From contig NZ_JACIXG010000002.1 of assembly GCF_014360585.1 (NCBI RefSeq), positions 1 to 64,000 on the forward strand: a DNA stretch of 64,000 nucleotides, in the 5' to 3' direction. Positions 30,289-40,620 of the stretch are shown here, piece after piece; positions within the stretch are counted from its first letter, which is position 1; the number at the start of each line of letters is the position of its first letter. The notes below the pieces were generated by a model. The model was not told the DNA's origin and did not search any database. It saw nothing but the letters and a program-made list of their open reading frames with translations. Both the position numbers and the translations under genes were made by a program. Source of the DNA: Nocardioides sp. GTDB lineage: Bacteria > Actinomycetota > Actinomycetes > Propionibacteriales > Nocardioidaceae.

Positions 30289-30741
30289 ATGACCGAGTTC
30301 GCCGCTGTGATCCTTGTCGACCGTCGTGGCTGGGTGCTGCTCCAGGAGCGTGACGAGCGCCCCCGCATCGCGCCGGAGAAGTGGTCCTTCTGCGGCGGCC
30401 ACCTCGAGCCCGGTGAGGATCCGCTGGCCGGCGCCGCGCGTGAGCTCGAGGAGGAGACCGAGATCCGGGTGAGCCCCGCCGACCTGCACCTGGTCGCCGT
30501 CCACGACGTCCACCATCCCGAGACGGGGACCGACGACAAGCTTCATCTGTACGCCGCCGGAGTCGACCTCACCGACGCCGACGTCGTGTGCCACGAGGGC
30601 CGGCAGATCGTCTTCGTCGACCCGGCGAAGGCACCTGACCTGGACCTCAGCGACTCGGCTCGGATCGGGCTCGGGCAGTTCCTCGGATCGCGCCAGCACC
30701 TGGCCCTATCCGGGTCGGCGAGCCTCAGGATGGAGACGTAG
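30289..30741 (+). CDS. NUDIX hydrolase
   Basis: Nudix box [23 protein letters not shown]. Confidence 0.9.
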   Translation: MTEFAAVILVDRRGWVLLQERDERPRIAPEKWSFCGGHLEPGEDPLAGAARELEEETEIRVSPADLHLVAVHDVHHPETGTDDKLHLYAAGVDLTDADVVCHEGRQIVFVDPAKAPDLDLSDSARIGLGQFLGSRQHLALSGSASLRMET

Positions 30742-30752
30742 AATCCCCTCTT

Positions 30753-32678
30753 ATGGGTCTCCTCGAACGCATCGCCGCGCCGCAGGATCTTCGTGATCTC
30801 TCCGACGACCAGCTCGAGCTCCTCGCGAGCGAGATCCGGGACGTGATGATCCGGACGGTGGCCACCAACACCGGCCATCTGGGGCCGAACCTCGGTGTGG
30901 TCGAGCTGACGCTGGCCATGCACCGGGTCTTCGACAGCCCGAGCGACAAGATCGTCTTCGACACCGGCCATCAGTCCTACGTGCACAAGCTCGTCACCGG
31001 ACGGGCCGGCGACTTCTGCACGCTGCGCCGCGAGGGCGGGATGAGCGGCTACCCGAGCCAGTCGGAGTCGGACCACGACGTGGTCGAGAACTCCCACGCC
31101 TCCACCTCGCTCTCCTACGCCGACGGGCTGGCCAAGGCCTACACGATCCGCGGCGAGGACCGCCACGTGGTCGCCGTGATCGGCGACGGCGCGCTGACCG
31201 GCGGGATGGCCTGGGAGGCGCTCAACAACATCGCGATCCAGCACGACTCCAAGCTGGTCATCGTGGTCAACGACAACGGCCGCTCCTACACCCCGACCAT
31301 CGGTGGCCTGGCCACGGCGCTGACCTCGCTGCGTACGAACCCGCGCTACGAGCTCGTCCTCGACATGGTCAAGCGCCGCCTCAACGCGGTGCCCGGGATC
31401 GGCGCGATGGCCTACGACGCGCTCCACGCGGTCAAGAAGGGGCTCAAGGACGCGGTCGCGCCTCAGGGCCTCTTCGAGGACCTCGGGCTGAAGTACGTCG
31501 GGCCCGTCGACGGCCACGACCGGCACGCTCTGGAGCAGGCCCTGACGAGCGCCAAGAAGTTCGGTGGCCCGGTGATCGTGCACGCGATCACCCGTAAGGG
31601 CTACGGCTACGACCCGGCCGAGCGCCACGAGGCCGACCAGTTCCACTCGCCGGGTCCGTTCGACGTCCAGACCGGCGCCGAGAAGCCGAAGGGCCGGATC
31701 TGGACCGACCACTTCTCCGACGCGATGGTGCGGCTGGGGGAGAGCCGCCAGGACATCGTCGCGATCACCGCGGCGATGATGCACCCGGTCGGCCTCGACG
31801 GGTTCCAGGCGCGGTTCCCGAAGCGCACCTTCGACGTCGGGATCGCCGAGCAGCATGCCGCCACCTCGGCCGCCGGTCTCGCGATGGGGGGCCTGCACCC
31901 GGTCTTCGCGGTCTACGCCACCTTCCTCAACCGTGCCTTCGACCAGGTCCTGATGGACTGCGCCCTGCACCGCGCCGGAGTGACGTTCGTCCTCGACCGG
32001 TCCGGGGTGACCGGTGACGACGGCGCCTCCCACAACGGCATGTGGGACATGTCGCTCCTCCAGATCGTGCCCGGGCTGCGCCTGGCCGCGCCCCGCGACA
32101 TCACCCGACTGAACGAGCTGCTCGACGAGGCGGTCGACGTCGATGACGCGCCCACCGTCGTACGTTTCCCGAAGGGTCCGCCGCCCGAGGACATCCCCAC
32201 GATCGCCAAGCTCGGCGGCGCCGACGTGCTGGTCCGCAACGGGACCAAGGATGTCCTGGTCCTCGGTGTCGGCTCGATGGCCGAGGTCGCCATGGGTGTC
32301 GCGGAGCGGCTCACCGCGCAGGGCATCGGCGTCACCGTCGTCGACCCGCGCTGGGTGAAGCCGGTCGACCCGGCTCTCGTCGAGGCGGCCGCCGACCACA
32401 GGCTCGTCGTCACCATCGAGGACAACGGCGTCGCCGGCGGCGTGGGCGCCTCGTTCCTGCAGACCCTGACCGCAGCCGGCGTACGCACGCCGGTGAAGAT
32501 CCACGGGATCCCGCAGGAGTTCCTCGACCACGCCAAGCGTCCCAAGATCCTGGAGGCGATCGGCCTGACTCCGCAGGCGATCACCCTGGACACCATCTCG
32601 GTGCTCGAGGGCTTCCTCCGTGGCGACACCGTTCCTCCTCTGGACGAGGGGCGCCTCTCGCACCAGGAGCAGCTCTGA
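30753..32678 (+). CDS. dxs: 1-deoxy-D-xylulose-5-phosphate synthase
   Basis: [67 protein letters not shown]. Confidence 0.97.
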   Translation: MGLLERIAAPQDLRDLSDDQLELLASEIRDVMIRTVATNTGHLGPNLGVVELTLAMHRVFDSPSDKIVFDTGHQSYVHKLVTGRAGDFCTLRREGGMSGYPSQSESDHDVVENSHASTSLSYADGLAKAYTIRGEDRHVVAVIGDGALTGGMAWEALNNIAIQHDSKLVIVVNDNGRSYTPTIGGLATALTSLRTNPRYELVLDMVKRRLNAVPGIGAMAYDALHAVKKGLKDAVAPQGLFEDLGLKYVGPVDGHDRHALEQALTSAKKFGGPVIVHAITRKGYGYDPAERHEADQFHSPGPFDVQTGAEKPKGRIWTDHFSDAMVRLGESRQDIVAITAAMMHPVGLDGFQARFPKRTFDVGIAEQHAATSAAGLAMGGLHPVFAVYATFLNRAFDQVLMDCALHRAGVTFVLDRSGVTGDDGASHNGMWDMSLLQIVPGLRLAAPRDITRLNELLDEAVDVDDAPTVVRFPKGPPPEDIPTIAKLGGADVLVRNGTKDVLVLGVGSMAEVAMGVAERLTAQGIGVTVVDPRWVKPVDPALVEAAADHRLVVTIEDNGVAGGVGASFLQTLTAAGVRTPVKIHGIPQEFLDHAKRPKILEAIGLTPQAITLDTISVLEGFLRGDTVPPLDEGRLSHQEQL

Positions 32679-32740
32679 CCGGTGCGGTCGGCACCGCTCA
32701 CCTGACCGCGGAGCTGGCGCATCAGGTCGTCGAACGGACC

Positions 32741-33799
32741 ATGGGCGTCATCGGTCACAACGTGAACGTGATGGACGCGGCCGGAGTGATCCTCGCCTCG
32801 GGCCAGGACGACCGGATCGGCACCGTGCACGAAGGGGCCCTGCTGGCGGCGCAGCAGGACCGGGTGGTGGAGATCGCGCACTCCGACGCGCTCGCGCTGC
32901 GTGGCGTCCAGCCCGGCATCAACCTGCCGCTACGGTGCCACGGCCGGCTGGTCGGGGTCGTCGGCATCACCGGTGACCCGGGGCAGGTGCGCGTGCTCGG
33001 CGACCTCATCCGGGTGACGGCGGAGCTGATGGTGGACCAGGCCCAGGTGGCCGAGTCCCGGCAGTGGCGCTACCGGGAGCGGGAGGAGTTCGTCGGCCAC
33101 GCCGCCGCCGGACGGCTCGCTCCGCGTGAGCTCGCCGAATGGGCGGCCGGGCTGGGCATCGACCTCGAGGTGCCGCGACGTGCGACCGTGGTCGCACCGG
33201 CGTCCCGCACCCAGGAGCACACCGAGGCCCTGCGGGGGTTCCAGCGGGACGTGCTGCAGGTACGCGGTGTCCTGGTCGGACGGGTGGAGCCGCAGGAGCT
33301 CGTCGTCTTCAGCCCCGCCGGGCGCTCCCCGGGCCCCAACGAGGATGTCAGCGCGCTGCTGCACGCTTCCGAAGGTCGTCTCCGGCATGCCACCGGGCGA
33401 GCCTTCGCCGGGCCCAGCACCTTCGAGCATGCGTACCTCACCGCCAGCGACACGCTGGCGGTCACCGGTCTCGTCGGCACGGTCGGCGGGTACGACTTCG
33501 ACGACGTTCCGCTGCTCGCCCTGGTCAGGGGCATGGGCGAGGGCTGGCGAGGTGACCTGCTCGCGGAGCCGTGGCAGCGGCTGGTCGCGGCGGACCGCTC
33601 CGGCGAGCTCGTGGCCACCTTCAGCGCCTACATCCAGCACCATGCCAGCGCGACGGCGGCGGCCGGGGCCCTGCACGTCCATCGCAACACCGTCCGATAC
33701 CGCCTCGCCCGGATCGGCGAGATCACCGGGCTGCGGATGGACCACCTGCCGGACGTGCTGATCCTCTATCTCGGTCCGGTGCTCGGCTCGGAGGGGTAG
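32741..33799 (+). CDS. CdaR family sugar-diacid regulator
   Basis: MGVIGHNVNVMDAAGVILASGQDDRIGTVHEGALLA (diacid_rec) and C-term ATAAAGALHVHRNTVRYRLARIGEITGL (HTH_30). True N-terminus probably slightly upstream. Confidence 0.88.
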   Translation: MGVIGHNVNVMDAAGVILASGQDDRIGTVHEGALLAAQQDRVVEIAHSDALALRGVQPGINLPLRCHGRLVGVVGITGDPGQVRVLGDLIRVTAELMVDQAQVAESRQWRYREREEFVGHAAAGRLAPRELAEWAAGLGIDLEVPRRATVVAPASRTQEHTEALRGFQRDVLQVRGVLVGRVEPQELVVFSPAGRSPGPNEDVSALLHASEGRLRHATGRAFAGPSTFEHAYLTASDTLAVTGLVGTVGGYDFDDVPLLALVRGMGEGWRGDLLAEPWQRLVAADRSGELVATFSAYIQHHASATAAAGALHVHRNTVRYRLARIGEITGLRMDHLPDVLILYLGPVLGSEG

Positions 33800-33973
33800 C
33801 CCGGCGCGGTTTGTGCAGATGCACAAGATCCGGGCCGCAGGCCTTGGCCATCTGCCTGTGGACGCCGTCACATCGCGACGCCGATGCTGTGCAGCGTATG
33901 CCTGACGCGTGCCTGGCGCGCGGGCACCATCTTGCCCGACCGGCGCGACCCGGTACGACGACGAAGGACTTCC

Positions 33974-35347
33974 ATGGCCGACCTGCTGATTCTGATCGCC
34001 CTGGTGATCGGGCTGATCCTGCTCACCGCGTGGGCACGGGTGCATCCGTTCCTGGCGCTCCTGCTGACCGCGTTGGTCGGCGGCCTGGCCTTCGGGCTGC
34101 CGCCGCTGACCGACGGTGACACCCCGGGCGTGGTCGCGATCGCCACCGGCGGTTTCGGCAGCACGCTCGGCGGCATCGGGATCGTCATCATCCTCGGCAC
34201 GATCATCGGCGTCTTCCTCGACCGGTCCGGCGCGGCGATCACGATGGCCGACGCCATCGTGAAGGTGCTCGGCCGACGGTTCCCGACGCTGACGATGAGC
34301 ATCATCGGGTACGTCGTGTCGATCCCGGTCTTCTGCGACTCCGCCTACGTCATCCTCAACTCGCTCAAGGAGTCGATGGCCGCCCGCACCCGCACCAGCC
34401 CGGTCGCGATGTCCGTCGCCCTGGCCACCGGCCTCTACGCCACCCACACCCTCGTCCCGCCCACCCCTGGCCCGATCGCCGCGGCCGGCAACCTGGGCCT
34501 CGACGCGCAGCTGGGCCTGGTGATGGCCCTGGGTCTCGTGGTCGGGCTCGTCTCCGCTGCGGCCGGGGCGCTGTGGGCGATGCGGTTCCGCGACGTCCAG
34601 CCCGACGGTGTCTCGGATGCCGAGGTCGACCGCCGGATCGCCGAGTTCGAGAAGCTCGCCGACACCGTCCAGCGTCCGGGCACCGCCATGGCGTTCGCCC
34701 CGATCGTGGTCCCGATCCTGCTGATCATGCTCGGCTCGGCGATGTCGCTCCCGTTCCTCCCCGGCACCGAGACCGTGGCCGCTGACGTGCTGCGCTTCGC
34801 CGGCCAGCCCGTCATCGCGCTGCTGATCGGCCTGGCGATCGCGATCGCGGGCCTCCGCCCGACCAACCACGAGAAGACCGTGACCGACCGGGTCGGGGAA
34901 GGCATCGTCGACGCCGCGCCGATCCTCCTCATCACGGGCGCCGGAGGCGCGTTCGGTGCCGTCATCCAGGCGACCGACATCGGCACCTACCTCGGCACCG
35001 AGCTGTCGGCGCTGGGCATCGGGATCATGGTGCCGTCCCTGATCGCGGCCGCACTGAAGACGGCGCAGGGCTCCTCGACGGTGTCGATGGTGACCACCTC
35101 CGCCCTGGTCGCGCCGCTGGTGGCCGACCTGGGGCTCGGCAGCGACCTCGGACGTACGCTGGTCGTGCTCGCGATCGGGCTGGGGGCGATGACGGTCTCG
35201 CACGCCAACGACAGCTACTTCTGGGTGGTCAGCCAGTTCAGCCGGATGAGCGTGCCGCAGGCCTACCGCGCCCAGACGATGGCGACCCTGGTCCAGGGCA
35301 TCGCCGGTATGCTCGTCGTCCTTCCGCTCTCCCTGCTGATCGTCTGA
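33974..35347 (+). CDS. GntP family gluconate/organic acid:H+ symporter
   Basis: MADLLILIALVIGLILLTAWARVHPFLALLLTALVGGLAFG; polytopic; HTLVPPTPGPIAAAGNLG. Confidence 0.9.
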   Translation: MADLLILIALVIGLILLTAWARVHPFLALLLTALVGGLAFGLPPLTDGDTPGVVAIATGGFGSTLGGIGIVIILGTIIGVFLDRSGAAITMADAIVKVLGRRFPTLTMSIIGYVVSIPVFCDSAYVILNSLKESMAARTRTSPVAMSVALATGLYATHTLVPPTPGPIAAAGNLGLDAQLGLVMALGLVVGLVSAAAGALWAMRFRDVQPDGVSDAEVDRRIAEFEKLADTVQRPGTAMAFAPIVVPILLIMLGSAMSLPFLPGTETVAADVLRFAGQPVIALLIGLAIAIAGLRPTNHEKTVTDRVGEGIVDAAPILLITGAGGAFGAVIQATDIGTYLGTELSALGIGIMVPSLIAAALKTAQGSSTVSMVTTSALVAPLVADLGLGSDLGRTLVVLAIGLGAMTVSHANDSYFWVVSQFSRMSVPQAYRAQTMATLVQGIAGMLVVLPLSLLIV

Positions 35348-35350
35348 GCC

Positions 35351-36502
35351 GTGCGCGTAGTCATCGCTCCGGACTCGTTCAAGGGCAGCTGCGACAGTCC
35401 CGCGGCGGCCGCTGCCATCGCCGCCGGCTGGCGGCGCGGGGCCCCCGACTCGGAGACGGTGTGCCTGCCCGTCGCCGACGGGGGAGAGGGGACGCTGCAC
35501 GCCCTGGTCGGCTCCCTCGGCGGCCGGATCACCCGGCACACCGTCACGGGCCCGCACGGCCGGCCGGTCGGCGCCGAGCTCGGGCTGATCCCTGCCGAGG
35601 AGGCCGGGGGCCGGCTCACCGGGGTGGTCGAGATGGCCTCCGCCTCGGGGCTGCACCTGGTCGATCCGACGCCGGCGAGCGCCGCGGCTGCCACCTCGTA
35701 CGGCACGGGGGAGCTGATCAAGGCGGCTCTGGACGCCGGGGCCGAGCGCCTCCTGCTCACGCTGGGGGGAAGCGCGACCACCGACGGTGGCGTCGGGATG
35801 GCCCAGGCTCTGGGGGTGCGCTTCAGCTCCTCGACCGGAGCGAGCATCGCTCCCGGAGGCGCCGGCCTGCACGACGTCGCCACGGTCGACCTCGGTGGCG
35901 TGCACCCAGGTCTGGCTCGCTGCGAGGTGGTCGCCGCCTGCGACGTGGACAGCCCGCTGCACGGTCCGCGGGGCGCGGCGTACGTCTTCGGCCCGCAGAA
36001 GGGCGCCGACGAGGCGACGGTCCGGATGCTCGACGACGGTCTGCGCCGGCTCGGCGAGGTGTGCGGGGAGCTCGCGGACCCCGAGGCCCCGGGCGCCGGT
36101 GCGGCGGGCGGCCTCGGGTTCGCGGCGCTCGCGTTCCTCGGTGCCGATCTGCGCTCCGGCTTCGACCTCGTCGCGGAGGCCGTCGGTCTCGCCTCCGCGA
36201 TCGCCGCAGCCGATCTGGTGATCACCGGCGAGGGCAGGCTGGACACGCAGTCTCTCGGCGGCAAGACGCCGGTCGGTGTGATGAGGCTCGCCCAGGCACA
36301 CGACGTCCCGGTCGTCGTGATCGCCGGCGACGTGTCGCAGGGCGCGGATCAGGCGATCGCGGCCGGCATGACGGCGGTCTTCTCCGCCGCACCCGGCCCG
36401 GGTCCGCTGCACGAGGCGCTGGACCGCGTCGAGAGCGATCTGTCCCGGACCGCGGAGTCGATCGCGCGGGTGTGGAGCGTCGCAGCCGGCGCGCGTCTCT
36501 GA
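35351..36502 (+). CDS. Glycerate kinase
   Basis: MRVVIAPDSFKGSCDSPAAAAAIAAGWRR, PVADGGEGTLHALV, LTLGGSATTDGGVGMAQALG. Confidence 0.93.
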   Translation: MRVVIAPDSFKGSCDSPAAAAAIAAGWRRGAPDSETVCLPVADGGEGTLHALVGSLGGRITRHTVTGPHGRPVGAELGLIPAEEAGGRLTGVVEMASASGLHLVDPTPASAAAATSYGTGELIKAALDAGAERLLLTLGGSATTDGGVGMAQALGVRFSSSTGASIAPGGAGLHDVATVDLGGVHPGLARCEVVAACDVDSPLHGPRGAAYVFGPQKGADEATVRMLDDGLRRLGEVCGELADPEAPGAGAAGGLGFAALAFLGADLRSGFDLVAEAVGLASAIAAADLVITGEGRLDTQSLGGKTPVGVMRLAQAHDVPVVVIAGDVSQGADQAIAAGMTAVFSAAPGPGPLHEALDRVESDLSRTAESIARVWSVAAGARL

Positions 36503-36698
36503 CCCTGAGACATGGCCTATGGCCGACGCAGAGCCGGTTCTCGCAGGTCAGGACGGGGCGGCTCGCGATCGAGACCGGACTTCACGTGTGGCGGTCCATC
36601 AGATGGGGGCGGGTCCCGGTCTAGAGTGTCATTGGTCCCGGGACCGACAGACTCCCGGAACCATCACCACCGTCACCAATCAGCACTCGGGGGAATCC

Positions 36699-36920
36699 AT
36701 GCTCTACGACGATCTCGTGGCCGAGTTCCACTGGTCACCAGAGCAGATGTCCGCGCCGTTCGACCTGCGAGCGGCTGACGAGAAGGTCCGCAAGAGGATC
36801 GAGAGCCGGCGCCGCTCCGCCCAAGGCATGGATCAGCAGCGGCCTCGCTCGCGGCAGAGGACCGTGAAGCCGGACGTGGCCGGCGGCCCGGGCAGCGCGT
36901 ACGTCAACAACCGCGTCTGA
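36699..36920 (+). CDS. Small hypothetical protein
   Basis: MLYDDLVAEFHWSPEQMSAPFDLRAADEKVRKRIESRRRSAQG... Confidence 0.45.
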   Translation: MLYDDLVAEFHWSPEQMSAPFDLRAADEKVRKRIESRRRSAQGMDQQRPRSRQRTVKPDVAGGPGSAYVNNRV

Positions 36921-36938
36921 GCCCGGGCTGGGCCTGAA

Positions 36939-36968
36939 CCAGCCCTGACCAGCCCTGACCAGCCCTGA
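36939..36968 (+). repeat. Three perfect 10-bp tandem repeats
   Basis: (CCAGCCCTGA)x3. Confidence 0.9.
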
Positions 36969-36976
36969 ATACGAAA

Positions 36977-37005
36977 CGCCGCCGACCACATCGTGGCCGG
37001 CGGCG
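36977..37005. terminator. Bidirectional terminator-like hairpin between convergent genes
   Basis: CGCCGCCGACCAC / GTGGCCGGCGGCG, one mismatch, 3-nt loop. Confidence 0.7.
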
Positions 37006-37019
37006 GATTCGTCGAGGGG

Positions 37020-39113
37020 TCAGTGGAACTTCTTGCCGGTGACCTTTTCGGAGATGCCCTCACGGTCGAGCAGTCGGGTGATACCGCCGTTCCAGAACTG
37101 GAAGCCGGCTCCCGTGATCATCGCCAGGTCGATGTCCTCGGCGGCCTGCGCGACGCCCTCCTCGAGCATGCGGCCGATCTCGTCGGCGATGGCCTCCAGC
37201 GCCTGCCGGCGGGTCTCCTCGGCCGTCTTGACGACGTCGCCGGTGACCAGCAGCGCCTCGACCTCGGGGTCGAGCGTACGACCGTCGGGACCGAAGAACG
37301 AGCTCTTCTTGGCCTCGACGACGCGGTGGAGGTTCTCGGAGAGGTAGAACCGGTCCGGGAAGGCCTTCGCCAGCGTCTCGTTGTTGTGGTACGCGATGGC
37401 GGGACCCACCAGGCCGATCAGCGCGAACGGGCCCATCGGCGCGACACCGGCGAAGGCGGCCTCGACGACGTCGACCGGGGTGCCCTCGTCGGCGACCTTG
37501 GAGACCTCGCCCATGAAGCGGCCCAGGAGCCGGTTCACGATGAAGGACGGGCTGTCCTTGACCAGGATCGAGGTCTTCTTCAGCGACTTCGAGACCGAGA
37601 ACGCCGTGGCCAGGGCCGCGTCGGAGGTCTTCTCGCCGCGGATGATCTCCAGTAGCGGCATGACCGCGACCGGGTTGAAGAAGTGGAAGCCCACGACCCG
37701 CTCGGGGTTCTTCAGGTCGGCCGCCATCTCCGTGATCGAGAGGCTCGAGGTGTTCGTGGCGAAGACCGCTGTCTCCGGGGCGACCGCCTCGGCGTTGGCG
37801 AAGACGGTCTTCTTGACGCCCATCTCCTCGAAGACGGCCTCGATGATGAAGTCGGCGTCGGAGAACGACTCCTCGTAGTCGATCGAGGAGGTCACCAGCG
37901 CCTTGAGACGGTTGGTCGCGTCCTGGCTGGCACGACCCTTGGCCAGCTTCTTGTCGAGCTCGGCGTGGACGTACGCCACGCCCTTGTCGGCGCGGTCCTG
38001 GTCGAGGTCGACCATGACGACCGGCACCTTGAGGCGCTGGACGAAGAGCAGCGCGAACTGCGAGGCCATCAGCCCGGCACCGATGATGCCGACCTTGGTG
38101 ACCTTCTGCGCGAGCGCCTTGTCGGGCGCGCCGGCGGGACGCTTGGCCCGCTTCTGCACCAGGTCGAAGGAGTAGAGCGAGGCGACCAGTTGCGGGGTCT
38201 TCGACATCGCCACGAGCGCGTCGTCCTCGGCCGCGAAGCCCTCGTCGCGCGACGCGGTCTTGGCCAGGGTGAGCAGCTCGACGGCCTTCTTGGCTGCCGG
38301 GGAGGCGTCACCGGTCTTGGCCCAGGCGAAGAAGCCGGCGTTCTTGGCGGCCTCGTCCCAGGCGTCACCCCGATCGATCGGCTCACGCTCGACCGACACG
38401 TCGCCGGTGAGGACCTTGTCGGCCCACAGCAGCGACTGCTCGAGGTAGTCGGCCCCACCGAACATCGCGTCCGCGATGCCCAGGTCGTAGGCCTCGGCGC
38501 CCTTGAGCACCTTGCCGTTGTTGAGCGGGTTCTCGATGAAGACCTTGGCGGCCTTCGCCGGACCGATCAGGTTCGGGAGCAGGTAGCCACCGCCCCAGCC
38601 GGGGATCAGGCCGAGCATGACCTCGGGCAGGCCGACGGCCGGCACCGAGTCCTGGATGGTGCGGTAGTCGGCGTGCAGCGCGACCTCGAGGCCGCCACCG
38701 AGCGCGAGCCCGTTGATGAACCCGAAGGACGGCTTCTTGGTGGTGCCGTCACCGTCACCGAGCTTGCGGAAGACCGCGTGACCCAGCTCGGCGATCGTCC
38801 GGATCCCGTCGGCGCCACCCGCCTGCAGCGAGGTCAGGTCGGCACCGGCCGCGAGGATGAACGGCTTGCCGGTCACCGCGATCGCGTCGATCTCGGGGTC
38901 GGCCAGGGCCGCGTCGTACGCCGTGTTGAGCTCGACCAGCGACTTCGGCCCGAAGGTGTTCGGGCGGGTGTGGTCGTGACCGTTGTCGAGGGTGACCAGG
39001 CCGAGCACCTTGCCGGAGGGCAGGTTGACCTTGGCCAGCTTGGCCGCGGTGACGACCTCGTCGTCGGAGAAGAGCTTCTCTACGTCCGCGAGAAGAGTGT
39101 TGATGTCAGTCAC
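37020..39113 (-). CDS. fadB: Trifunctional-type 3-hydroxyacyl-CoA dehydrogenase/enoyl-CoA hydratase (FadB/FadJ)
   Basis: Crotonase domain TGKPFILAAGADLTSL and HCDH domain VGIIGAGLMASQFALLF, VGFHFFNPVAVMPLLEI; GTG start in GTGA overlap with fadA. Confidence 0.93.
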   Translation of the reverse strand: MTDINTLLADVEKLFSDDEVVTAAKLAKVNLPSGKVLGLVTLDNGHDHTRPNTFGPKSLVELNTAYDAALADPEIDAIAVTGKPFILAAGADLTSLQAGGADGIRTIAELGHAVFRKLGDGDGTTKKPSFGFINGLALGGGLEVALHADYRTIQDSVPAVGLPEVMLGLIPGWGGGYLLPNLIGPAKAAKVFIENPLNNGKVLKGAEAYDLGIADAMFGGADYLEQSLLWADKVLTGDVSVEREPIDRGDAWDEAAKNAGFFAWAKTGDASPAAKKAVELLTLAKTASRDEGFAAEDDALVAMSKTPQLVASLYSFDLVQKRAKRPAGAPDKALAQKVTKVGIIGAGLMASQFALLFVQRLKVPVVMVDLDQDRADKGVAYVHAELDKKLAKGRASQDATNRLKALVTSSIDYEESFSDADFIIEAVFEEMGVKKTVFANAEAVAPETAVFATNTSSLSITEMAADLKNPERVVGFHFFNPVAVMPLLEIIRGEKTSDAALATAFSVSKSLKKTSILVKDSPSFIVNRLLGRFMGEVSKVADEGTPVDVVEAAFAGVAPMGPFALIGLVGPAIAYHNNETLAKAFPDRFYLSENLHRVVEAKKSSFFGPDGRTLDPEVEALLVTGDVVKTAEETRRQALEAIADEIGRMLEEGVAQAAEDIDLAMITGAGFQFWNGGITRLLDREGISEKVTGKKFH

Positions 39114-40309
39114 TTCGACTCCCCAGTCCAGTTCGGGTTCTCCCAGATGACCGTGCCGCCCATACCCAGGCCGATGCACATGGTGGTGAGGCCGTAGCGG
39201 ACCTCGGGGCGCTCCTCGAACTGGCGCGCGAGCTGGATCATCAGCCGCACACCGGAGGAGGCCAGCGGGTGACCGAACGCGATCGCGCCACCGTAGGGGT
39301 TCACGCGGTCGTCGTTCTCGTCGATGCCGAAGTGGTCCAGGAACGCGAGCACCTGGATCGCGAAGGCCTCGTTGACCTCGAAGGCCTCGATGTCGTCGAT
39401 CGTCAGCCCGGCCTTGGCCAGCGCCTTCTCGGTCGAGGGGATGGGGCCGACGGCCATGACCTCGGGGGCGACGCCGGCGAAGGCGTACGAAACCAGTCGC
39501 ATCTTGATCGGCAGACCGAGCTCCTTCGCGACCTCCTCGGAGGCCAGCAGCGAAGCGGTCGCACCGTCGTTGATGCCTGCCGCGTTGCCCGCGGTGACGC
39601 GGCCGTGCGGCCGGAACGGGGTCTTCAGCTTGGCCAGGTCCTCCGTGGTGGTGCCGGGACGCATCGGCTCGTCGGTGGTGGCCAGGCCCCAGCCGTTCTC
39701 GGCCGAGCGCGTGGCGACGGGAACCAGGTCGGGCTGGATCTTGCCGTCGGCGTACGCCTTGGCTGCCAGCTCCTGGGAGCGGACCGCGAACGCGTCGGTG
39801 CGCTCCTTGGTGATCGCCGGGTAGCGGTCGTGCACGTTCTCGGCGGTGTTGCCCATGACGAGCGCGCTCGGGTCGACCAGCTTCTCGGAGATGATCCGCG
39901 GGTTCGGGTCGACGCCCTCGCCCATCGGGTGGCGGCCCATGTGCTCGACACCGCCGGCGATGACGACGTCGTAGGCACCGAAGGCGATGCCGCCGGCAGT
40001 CGCGGTGACCGCGGTCATCGCGCCCGCGCACATCCGGTCGATCGCGTAGCCCGGCACGGACTGCGGCAGCCCGGCGAGCAGGCTCGCGGTGCGGCCGATG
40101 GTCAGGCCCTGGTCGCCGATCTGTGTGGTCGCGGCGATGGCGACCTCGTCGATCCGCTCCGGGGGAAGGTCGGGGTTGCGGCGCGTGAGCTCACGGATGA
40201 GCTTGACGACCAGGTCGTCCGCGCGGGTCTCGGCGTACTGGCCCTTAGCCTTGCCGAAAGGTGTGCGTACGCCGTCGACGAAGACGACTTCTCGCAGCTG
40301 TCGGGTCAC
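39110..40309 (-). CDS. fadA: Acetyl-CoA C-acyltransferase
   Basis: IDRMCAGAMTAVTATAGGIAFG active site, NVHDRYPAITKERTDAFAVRSQ, YGGAIAFGHPLASSGVR, CIGLGMGG. Confidence 0.93.
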   Translation of the reverse strand: MTRQLREVVFVDGVRTPFGKAKGQYAETRADDLVVKLIRELTRRNPDLPPERIDEVAIAATTQIGDQGLTIGRTASLLAGLPQSVPGYAIDRMCAGAMTAVTATAGGIAFGAYDVVIAGGVEHMGRHPMGEGVDPNPRIISEKLVDPSALVMGNTAENVHDRYPAITKERTDAFAVRSQELAAKAYADGKIQPDLVPVATRSAENGWGLATTDEPMRPGTTTEDLAKLKTPFRPHGRVTAGNAAGINDGATASLLASEEVAKELGLPIKMRLVSYAFAGVAPEVMAVGPIPSTEKALAKAGLTIDDIEAFEVNEAFAIQVLAFLDHFGIDENDDRVNPYGGAIAFGHPLASSGVRLMIQLARQFEERPEVRYGLTTMCIGLGMGGTVIWENPNWTGESK

Positions 40310-40393
40310 CGTGTCACTCCATGTGGGTTGCCGGTCGGTCGCCGCTTGAGCGGCGTTGTCGATGCGGGCACGGGGTGGTGCCCGAGGAGTACA

Positions 40394-40407
40394 TTACCCG
40401 CAAGTAA
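40394..40407. promoter_or_regulatory. Candidate TetR-type operator upstream of fadA-fadB
   Basis: TTACCCGCAAGTAA inverted repeat ~85 bp upstream of the fadA start. Confidence 0.5.
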
Positions 40408-40620
40408 CAACGGCGCCGCTCAGGGGTCGGTCGCGGCGGATGTCCGAGGTGTTCTGCCCGTGCCCGCGCGTCGGCTTGGGAATATCGGGGGCCTCCAGGA
40501 TGCTGCCCTGTCGTCATGTGGAAGCGTGTATTGAGAAGGATGAGCCCCAGGGTCGAGACCCCGGGCGAGGCAGATGACGGCGAGGCCCGTGCGGGCCGTA
40601 CGCGACGGGAGGAGACACCG

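Noticed and set aside
30543-32663. 706-aa minus-strand ORF antisense to dxs
   Set aside because: Antisense GC artefact; dxs is clear on plus strand
32930-36412. 1160-aa minus-strand ORF
   Set aside because: Low-complexity D/R/H/Q/G-rich translation spanning antisense of CdaR, GntP and glycerate kinase genes; GC-frame artefact
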